Source of the DNA: Hymenopus coronatus
Lineage: Eukaryota; Arthropoda; Insecta; Mantodea; Hymenopodidae
DNA: 64,000 nucleotides
Assembly: GCA_030762935.1 (NCBI GenBank)
Contig: CM060895.1
Location: forward strand, 75,437,001 to 75,501,000
Direction of reading: 5' to 3'
A program made the position numbers and the translations under genes. Below, one piece after another: positions 56,263 to 64,000 of this stretch. Position 1 is the first letter of the stretch, and each line of letters starts with the position of its first letter. Under the pieces are notes generated by a model, which was not told the DNA's origin, made no database searches, and saw only the letters and a program-made list of their open reading frames with translations.

Positions 56263-56265
56263 TTA
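56263..56265. repeat. TTA target duplication, right
   Basis: TTA directly after the right terminal repeat. Confidence 0.75.
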
Positions 56266-56930
56266 AAGGATTAAGACTGTGTTCACTGGCACCGTAATAA
56301 GTCTATGTGGTGCTTCGTGACTTATGTGAACCATAACAAGAAGGGATGAAAAAATATACCTAAAGAGGAACCAGATTCGGCCTTACTGACGACGGGCGTA
56401 AGTATCGACGGGTCTCTTAACATTTCAAGATTCTTCCGAAGCCTTTCTGGCTCTATGTACAAGTCCCGGATCTTCGGGGACCCCCAACAGGGCATTTAAT
56501 GCGAATGCACCCGAAGGTGGTCCTAAGAGTGTAATGATGTCAAGGTGTAAACTTTATTTGAGCGCACAGCCATCGTTCAGCTGCAACCCGCAAGTGGAAG
56601 TGATGGGTACAGGAAATGGACAAAAAAGTCCTGATAAAAGATGAGCCACTCCAGAATTCGCCTACCGACTCGGGGAAACCACGAAAGACACATACCAATG
56701 AATTTGGAAGCGAGTTGACCTTGGGCATAAAGGCTCTTTGTGCGCTTCCTAAGCTTGTTATAGATTTAGTTCAAACCTTCCAATGAGCTGGGTTGTCTTA
56801 CAAGTTGAGCCTCTTTTTCCGGGATGCTTAGTCATTTCGAAGATGAGGTGTGTCATTTCTGGAGCTTCGTACTCCAGAAGAAGTTAAATTGCTGTTTTAT
56901 CATACTGTTTACAAACGCGACATATTGGTT
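56266..56930. other. Unique stretch with a SINE-tail scrap
   Basis: CGACTCGGGGAAACCACGAA near 56670 matches the motif by the SINE at 12440. Nothing else recognised. Confidence 0.45.
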
Positions 56931-56934
56931 CCTT

Positions 56935-57055
56935 GTGGAATATCTGCGGAAAAAAAAAATCCATGGCGAGTAGGCGGGGTTCGAACCCGGAAACCTCCAG
57001 AATGCAGACCAAGTTACGCTTGAGCCCTCTCCCTCGGTGCTCATTATGCATTATG
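56935..57055 (-). mobile_element. tRNA-derived SINE fragment
   Basis: On the minus strand GCACCGAGGGAGAGGGCTCA (A-box region) and GGGTTCGAACCCCGCC (strong B box) are followed by TACTCGCCATGGATTTTT. The head is GC-rich, but the arms do not form a tRNA acceptor stem. Confidence 0.6.
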
Positions 57056-57695
57056 TAACTAAACAGGCATTGCTCACCAATAATAATAGACTTTTTTTGC
57101 CCAACGCTGCATGTCAGCACAGTTTCATTTAATATGTTTCCCGTAGAGAGCACAAACAGAAGTTTTTCCATCGAAAATGTTTGCGGAGAATAAATTAGAA
57201 GTCACTTACCGTAATTTAACCCATACACAGACATTGTTTTTACGGTGACATCATAATCTCTGCGAAAGCTTCCCAAGCACACTCGCAAAATGTAACAAAG
57301 TCCTTGTTCAACTTTTCTACTGGTTTTATTGAAACTAAAACAGCGAGGTTGCTTCATGTACAGAAGTTTCGGTAGGATTACAGCAAATTCCAGCAAGCAA
57401 GGTGGGAAATGCAAGTAAAAAGTTTTCCTAATATTTAAATTTCATGTAAATCGGTTCAGTAGTTTTGGTGCGGCAACTCATAAGTTTCCCTTTTTGCGCG
57501 ATGAATTATTCAGTAGACAACTGTATGTGTGTGGGATCATCGCTGGTGACGCCGACCTTTAGACAAATATTTGAAGAAAAGTTAGAGCGAATGCTAGGGG
57601 CACTGTCACCTCCGAGTGGCTCCATTTCCTTTCAATCCTGGCTGTCAGACCATAGTTTTAGTTATTGCACTTCAAATTTTATTCTAACTCAACTT
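57056..57695. other. Unique stretch, nothing recognised
   Basis: Short frames on both strands (57202-57414 minus, 57465-57764 plus) have no motif. Confidence 0.4.
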
Positions 57696-58354
57696 AAAAA
57701 ATCAGATGTGTTCTATGTACGATTATTATTCTATCTGCTTCATGATAATCGAAATAAACATTAGCAGAAATGGTCTTATTACTTAGTTCCTTATAAGTAG
57801 AAGAGAAATAAGGGAATGCACTAGACTAAACCGACAGTCAAATGTTTAAAACGTGGTTGCTATGGGAGAGAAATCCATTTCTTTTCGTGGCCAGAAGTTG
57901 ACGAGTTTTGTATGAGAAAAGTTTTAAAACTTAAACCAATAACAAGGAAAAAATCTCCGCGCAAAAAAAATGTACACAGCACAAATTTTAGGTATCAAGC
58001 AGGTCTTAATTTTTTGCGTACTAAGTTTTTGTCTATATCTTATGGTATACCAGTTATGCAAAATTTTACAAAATTTATCCAGAGTAAAAATTGTCTTCAG
58101 AGGTCATTCCCAGAAAAGTCAAGATGCCATGTAAATATCTTAAATATAAGACATTTTAATCAAAATCGTTAGGTCAATTTCTGAGAAAATCAACACACAT
58201 ACACACACACACACACATATACACACATTTTCGTAAAAATGCTTTTTTGGATTCATGGGGTCCCAAAACATATAATTCCAGTGAAATCTCGAATTTTTGG
58301 GCGCAATACCTTCTCTGTACACTATGTACATAATACGTGTAGAGAAAGTAAAAA
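57696..58354 (+). mobile_element. Family H copy with central deletions
   Basis: AAAATCAGATGTGTTCTATG to GTGTAGAGAAAGTAAAAA. The GTGGGGGGATTTTCTTG and ACCAAGTTTGGT blocks are deleted, and the CA microsatellite directly follows GAGAAAATCAA. Confidence 0.85.
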
Positions 58355-58451
58355 GTGACCTTTTAGACGATTGGTACAAAATGAAAGCTTCCAACAAAAG
58401 TTACTCACATTAGAAATTGAAAGCTAAAGTTATATACAGTAAAAATGTAAA

Positions 58452-58568
58452 GAAAATTTTATATGTTGCATTCACACGACTTTCACTACCCATATTTTAT
58501 CAAAGGATTCTTACAAAAGCTTATTTATTTATCTACATCATGATACTCGAGATAAACATTTAAACAAA
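58452..58568 (+). mobile_element. Family H 5'-end fragment
   Basis: TATGTTGCATTCACACGACT to ACTCGAGATAAACATTTAAA; faces the next minus copy. Confidence 0.7.
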
Positions 58569-59380
58569 TATTTTTTATTTTCTCTAGCACGTAGTACAAT
58601 GTACATAGTAAACAGAGAAGGTACTGTATTCCATCCAAAAATTCGATACCGATATTTCATCGGGAATACATGTATTAAGACCCCTGAATCCAAGAAGCAT
58701 TTTTAGAAAAATATCCGTGTTTAATCTGTCTGTGTGTGTTCGAGTGTGCGTCTGTGGGCAGCGTAGCTAAAATCCCAAATGTCGGTTAAATACCAAACTC
58801 GGAATTTTAGTTCAGTATCTTCAAAGATTTTCAAGAAAATTCCACCCAACAACCCTTTATGGCACACTTTTTTAAACTCTCTGATTTTTTCAAAAATTGT
58901 TCAAACGATTTTGATTAAAATGCAGTGTTTCAAACGAAATGTATCTTGAATTTTGTGAGAATAGCCGATGAAGATCTCTTCATTCTGTACGACTGTAAAC
59001 GTAAGAAATAGACAAAACTTACTATACTAAAATGTAGATCTCATTATCACACAATTTTTGCCATATACTTTTTGTAGAGTTAACCATTTCCGGTATATTC
59101 CTTGTTATTGGCTTAAATTTTAAACTATTTAAACTTTTCTCAAGCTGAAAGCCAACTTTCTTTTCACCTCTTTTGTTTTACTCCCGGAATGCAAAAGAGA
59201 ATTGTTTCCCATAGCGACGTCTCTTAAAAGATTTGATTACCGCTTTAGCTTAGTATCCTATTCCCTTATTTCTCCTCTCTTACAAGGAAACAAATAAAAT
59301 AATAATAATAAAAATAATAATAGTTTATTTGTGGAACAGCTAGCGAAAGTCATAAGAAAGGGAGAAAACAGATTTTTTTC
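58569..59380 (-). mobile_element. Family H copy, complete but diverged
   Basis: TTTTTTATTTTCTCTAGCAC with a TACAATGTACATAGTA palindrome. Ends GCGAAAGTCATAAGAAAGGG and AACAGATTTTTTT. Confidence 0.8.
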
Positions 59381-59451
59381 TTAAAAAATGGGGGAATATT
59401 AATAATTTTTGTATGGAATACGAATTTTCCCTAGTAGGTGGCAGAATACGA

Positions 59452-60486
59452 AAAAAAAAAAAATCTGAGATGCTCCATTCACATGACTTTTTCTACATTT
59501 CTGCAACAAATTATTGTTAAACAGTTTAGCTTCATGTTAATCGAGACAAAAAAAAAAAAAAACAGACATAGTCTTATTACTTGCTTTCTTGTAAATAGAA
59601 CGGAAATAAGGGAATACCATAGGCTAAAGCGATAGTCAAATCTTTTAAAAGCTGGTTGCTCTCTGATTGCAGTTCCTTTGTTTGTAAGGCCAGGAGTTGA
59701 CAAATTCCCGTATAAGTATTTTAATGCTGAAGCCAATAATAAGGAATATCTAAAAAATGGTCAACTCAACGAAATATAATATAAATTGTATGTTTTAACG
59801 CGCTCTCATTGTTTTGTCTATCTACCCACCATTTTGCAAAATTCATCCAGAATAAAGATGTCTTCAGAGACTATTCTCACAAAATTCAAGATGTACATTT
59901 TATTCTGCAGGTAAATATCTTTAATTTAAAACATTTTAATAAAAATCGTTAGAGCCATTTTTAAGAAAATCAAAATTTTCGAAAGGGTAGTTGGGGTGGG
60001 GGGATTTTCGTGAAAATCTTCCTGTCGCATCCCTGGAAGCTACTGAACTTAAATACCAAGCTTGGAATTTAACGCACTTTTCGTTTAACTCACAGACTGA
60101 GAGACAAGACAAGGCACACACGGACATTTTTCTAAAAATGCATTTTTTGGATTCAGGGGGTCTCAAAAAATATATTTCCGGTGAAATTCCGGTACCGAAT
60201 TTTTGGGTGCAATACAATGTACCATTGCAGACACTCACAACTCTATGCAATTCATAACACCACACTGTACTGCAATTTTTCATACTTTTATATCTACAAA
60301 ATGATGTCACAGAACTTTCTGGGATCTTCTAGAAGCCAAGGAGCTTTGAGAGTTGCAATCCTGAAGGTTCTGACATGATCTTATTACGCATATGATGCAT
60401 AAGAAGTCAGTGGGCTCATTTGTTCTTTCGAACAACACCTAACTCAATACACTATGTACATAGTGCGTGTAGAGAAATTGAAAAAA
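59452..60486 (+). mobile_element. Family H copy with a 220-bp unrelated insert
   Basis: TCTGAGATGCTCCATTCACA to GGGTGCAATACAAT at about 60217. It resumes as CACTATGTACATAGTGCGTG at 60451 and ends TAGAGAAATTGAAAAAA. Confidence 0.8.
60220..60447. other. Unrecognised insert within family H
   Basis: About 220 bp splits the copy next to its terminal palindrome. No tRNA-like boxes, tail or clear target duplication. ACTTTCTGGGATCTTCTAGA suggests a distinct origin. Confidence 0.5.
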
Positions 60487-61253
60487 CGCCTAAGATGTTC
60501 GTTTACTACGCTGTTAGAAAATATCTGTTCTGCCCTGCGAGCAGGTTTATTCTAGGTTTGTATAGCACAGAAGGTAACTACACAATATTCCAGATGATAT
60601 ATCTGTACCTACTCTTTAATCAGTTTTACTACCTGCAATTTCGGCTAAAATGAACAGAATTTCGCGCGTGTATGCGAGATAAAGAAAAATCCATTAACCA
60701 GAATAAGCCCTAAATAAAGCGAGCTAATCAGCTAGAGACGGCGTATGTAGAGTTATCGCTTTAATCCTTTACTCTGTGTTCAGTGTTTTTCTTTACCTAG
60801 ATTAGAGTGGGACAGGTAACGAGAAACTGACTGCAACAATGCGACCAACGAGAAAAACAGCCTGTTGACGCTGGAATGCCATTATCTCCCCCGTTAGCCA
60901 CCACAAGCACAAAGTAAATTTTTTAATGAGAAATTCCTACCTAAGAGGTATGCAACCATGCCTTAAAAAAGAGGGTGGCGCGAGAAAAGACCCCATTATG
61001 TCCTTCTGGAAACATTGGGACTGCGAAGCCAAAATTTAATTTCCTGTTACTGACCAGTGGTCGCATAAACAGTTAGGTTAAAGAAAACTTGGACAAGCTT
61101 CAAAGTTTATTGTTGGATATAACGGCTCAGCATTGCGCTTCTCACAGTTGTATTCTCTCAAGTTATTTAGGAGTTTTGTGCAGAGCGATATCACCTCAAT
61201 AAATATAAGCGTATACAAAATACAGGTTTAAGATCTAAAGTCGGAGAATTGTA
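60487..61253. other. Unique stretch, nothing recognised
   Basis: A somewhat GC-richer patch near 60780-60960; no frame or repeat. Confidence 0.45.
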
Positions 61254-61897
61254 AAAAAACATCTGATGTGTTCCATTCCCATGGCTCTCTAAATCTCTGA
61301 AGCAAGTTATTGTTAAAAATTCCATTCCTCTAATTACTTGATACTAATCGTGATAAACATTAGCAGAAATGGTCTTATTATGTACTTGCTTCCTTGTAAG
61401 TATAAGGGGAATAAGGGTATACACTAGGCTAACGCGATAGTCAATTATTTTTAAAGGTTAGTTGACACGTGGTTGAAATCCGTTTCTTTTCATAGGCAGG
61501 ATTTGACAAATTACCGTTTAACAAAAGCTGAAGTATTTTAAAACTGAATCCAAGGAATATCTCGAAAATGGTCGCCTACACGAAAAAAAAGTAATAGATT
61601 GTGTGTTTTAATGAAATCTATATTTTTTCTTACGATTTACAAGGTGTGAACATTTTCCTCAAAACGTTCGTGTCGCATCCTTTGGAAATATTTATCTTAA
61701 ATACCGTGTTTGGTATTTTACCGACTTTTCGTTTTCGATTTTTCGTGTTCACACACACACACACACACACACACGGGTATTCTTCTAAACATGATTTTTT
61801 TATACAGCGGATCCATTGAGATCTCAGTATCGACTTTTTGCGTGGAGTGCAATACCTTTCCTACCTACGTACCATGTACTATAAGAGAAAGCAAAAG
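61254..61897 (+). mobile_element. Family H copy with central deletion
   Basis: ATCTGATGTGTTCCATTCCC to CTATAAGAGAAAGCAAAA. The TCAGAGGCTATTCCCAGAAA and GTTAGAGCC blocks are missing; the CA tract at 61752-61775 is intact. Confidence 0.8.
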
Positions 61898-61932
61898 TCT
61901 AACCACCGCTTATAATGTATCGGTTTGGATGT

Positions 61933-61990
61933 TACTTTCTCTATTACGGTAATAGAGAAGTGCTTTATAGCACCCAAAATGCGATACCGA
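61933..61990 (-). mobile_element. Family H hairpin-terminus fragment
   Basis: TTACTTTCTCTATTACGGTA, with a compact ATTACGGTAAT palindrome, then GCGATACCGAAATT running into a TTA microsatellite. Confidence 0.7.
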
Positions 61991-62039
61991 AATTTATTAT
62001 TATTATTATCATCATCATCAATTTACTACTACTCTATCC

Positions 62040-62500
62040 ATCCATTCTATATCTCTCCCAGTTTTCTTGCTCTCATTCCACGTTTTATTTCCCGTATCCA
62101 TGAGTTTCGAGGTCTTCCTTTTGCTCTTCTTCTCAGTAATCTATCTTCATTCACTCTTCTGGTATGTCCATACAACTTAGCGGTTTATGTCTTACGTAAT
62201 TACTCTAATACTGAGTTGTTAATATTCGTTTGTTCTTTTATAGCATTACTTCTTATTTTTTCCAATCTTAAACATCTCGCTGTCCTACTAAAAATCCATT
62301 TCCATCGACATAATTTTTATTTCAAAGGTTTTGTTAAATGTTGATGTTTCAGCTCCATATATGACATTACTTTTAACTATTATATTGTATGTTTGTATTT
62401 TTCTTACTTATTGTATCTTACAGGATACTTATTCAGCTTTGATGCTATAATTTTACCTTTACTGGCCTTCTTCTTAATGTCTGACTATCTCATTTATCAA
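62040..62500 (-). pseudogene. Decayed LINE reverse-transcriptase C-terminus
   Basis: The minus strand encodes, in broken frames, IYGAETSTFNKTFEIKIMS, then a stop and frame change, then RCLRLEKIRSNAIKEQ, and finally LYGHTRRVNEDRLLRRRAKG followed by RPRNSWIREIK. The pattern 'YGaEtWtl ... GHxxRxxxdRxxxxxxxGxRxxGRPrxxWixei' is the hallmark C-terminal region of many LINE polymerases (RTE/CR1/Jockey relatives). Frameshift plus stops make it a dead copy. It lies against a TTA microsatellite at about 61996-62030, which could be its tail. Confidence 0.75.
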
Positions 62501-63990
62501 TTTTAACCCCACATATTGAATAATAAAAATAATAATAGAAACACAAGAATGTTAAATAATTCTGTTGGTGTTTATTGATAAAATTATTGCTACATTTATT
62601 ATCACACTTGTTGATTTATTTTTTCCACATATTTCTGTATATTATAGTATGTTATCATATCTACTGTCAGCACTGGTGCTATGAAACAACAATGAAGGCA
62701 AAACAAACAACATTAGAGCTATCACTCAAATTTCAGTTAGATACTTTATACTTTAATTTCCAGAGCAGTCTTTTGAAGCAGTAGTTGATAACATATGTGA
62801 AATCCGATTTATTTTTGTCTTGAGATTGCTACATTGGGGTATCTCCACTTTTAACATTTGTATTGATAATTAACTTTTCCAAAACATTCAGAAGAACAAA
62901 ACACGGTCTATATTTCAATTTTGTGTATTTGTATTTAAATAATGTAGTAAAACCTTTATTTTTTAAAAATTAAGATTTCTCCATCGTGTAAACACAGTAA
63001 AAGTAAAATATTTTTCTTCCTCAAAAATTAAAAAATAAAAATTCACCGGCATGGAATTTAAAACATACTTATATTTGTGGTGGAGTAACATGTGATACAA
63101 TTTTGAAAACATTTGGATACAAACTGTAAGATTTAGATATTACACATTGACTTAAAATGGGATATAGGTTTGTTACACATCTATTTTCATAGCAATTAGT
63201 TTGGTTATTCTTGAGTGAAGTAATACACATATATACCAATAAATAAATATATTCAGTATACATTTATCTTTTCATTGTTTGTTCACCCAAATTCGAGCAT
63301 TGCAGGAAATGTTTAAAACAAGTTTTATTATATGTACGCTTTAGTTAAAATATTAAAGTTGCTCTTGCTTTGCAAATTTCTTTGCTCTTTTGGCAATGCT
63401 GCTACGCCCAGACACTTTGGTGTAGCCATTTTCTATTCCCTCTCACAAGTATCCGTTCCTTTTGTACGTCTGAAGTTTCCTGAGCTTGTAATTTTTGTGG
63501 GAAACGCATGTGAGGCAAAGAAAGTCAGCAGCAATAACCACACGCCCTCCGTATCTAACACACACCCCAATGTACTTCGTTAGAAAACTTTGAACACTTC
63601 ACCCTGCCCTTCAGAAGCACCAGCATCAAGCTCCGATCATAAAGGTCCTTTGCGAAACACCAGTCGATAAAGGCATGGAATGCTGCAGAGGGTAAAGAGG
63701 GAGAAGGAAAAAAAAAAAAAAAAAACCTTTCTCTTTTCTCTCTTTAAATGATTTTTTCCCCTTGTCTTTCGCTTGCTTTCTTCCTTCGCTTCTCCCCCGG
63801 GTTTCCTTCCGCCTTACAAATTTCGTCTTCCGTTCGTTACATACAACCCCCTCCCGTTCACGATACCCTCATATTTCATTCTCCAACACATGTGCCACGA
63901 GAGAGTTATTTCTTAATTATTGCCCCACTTCATGTAATGGTGTCAGGCTTTCACATTTTCGCTTCCGAGTTTCATACTCCTAGAGAATTA
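62501..63990. other. Unique AT-rich stretch to near the window end
   Basis: Contains poly(A) at about 63709-63725 and pyrimidine-rich sequence after it. A plus frame at 63332-63583 (83 residues) and a 33-residue minus frame over the same bases have no domain. Either could be a small exon, but nothing supports a call. Confidence 0.4.
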
Positions 63991-64000
63991 CGATTCTGTA

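Noticed and set aside
63332..63583. 83-residue plus frame with hydrophobic start
   Set aside because: Leading hydrophobic run is short and the rest has no domain. The opposite strand is also open for 33 codons, so coding direction cannot be decided.

Overview
This is a 64 kb window of an AT-rich animal nuclear genome. It is almost certainly from an arthropod, but I cannot name the species. The reasons are: no operons or dense coding, many tRNA-derived SINE families, a jockey/I-type non-LTR retrotransposon of the kind common in arthropods, a PIF/Harbinger-type DNA element, many microsatellites and nested repeats. I found no complete host protein gene. The only long open frames belong to the retrotransposon. 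A few short frames outside repeats could be host exons, and they are listed with low confidence.

The dominant feature is one interspersed family, here called family H, with roughly 45 complete or partial copies on both strands. In the reading direction called '+', a complete copy is about 800-900 bp. It starts in an A-run followed by TCTGATGTGTTCCATTCACA. About 25 bases in it carries ACTTTCTCTA. It contains many short palindromes and a variable CA/GACA microsatellite. It ends with an imperfect palindrome centred on TATGTACATA, then TAGAGAAAGT and an A-run. It has no coding capacity. Subterminal inverted repeats, a 3' hairpin, an internal microsatellite, insertion in A/T runs without a clear target duplication, and nested or tandem copies together resemble non-autonomous Helentron/Helitron2 derivatives (HINE or DINE-1 type). 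That class assignment is inference.

Layout. Positions 1-4190 hold family H copies, several arranged head-to-head. Positions 4190-6100 are unique sequence with two small candidate coding frames near 5.5-5.9 kb. From 6.1 to 48.2 kb family H alternates with tRNA-derived SINEs (families A to I here) and stretches with no recognisable content. Decayed LINE C-termini lie at 40.65-41.1 kb and 62.04-62.5 kb.

Positions 48548-56265 form a nested structure. A PIF/Harbinger-like element has terminal inverted repeats beginning GAGCCGG/GGGCCAG and a TTA target duplication. A full-length I-like LINE at 50048-55942 (minus strand) splits it, with a perfect 12-bp target duplication ATTATAGCCGTG. That LINE has intact ORF1 (three CCHC knuckles) and intact ORF2 (APE-type endonuclease, reverse transcriptase, RNase H, C-terminal CCHC). 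ORF1 protein would bind the element RNA. ORF2 would nick the target, reverse-transcribe the RNA and remove it. Intact frames, perfect flanks and a clean tail indicate a recent insertion. From 56.3 to 64 kb there is more unique sequence, family H copies and a LINE relic.
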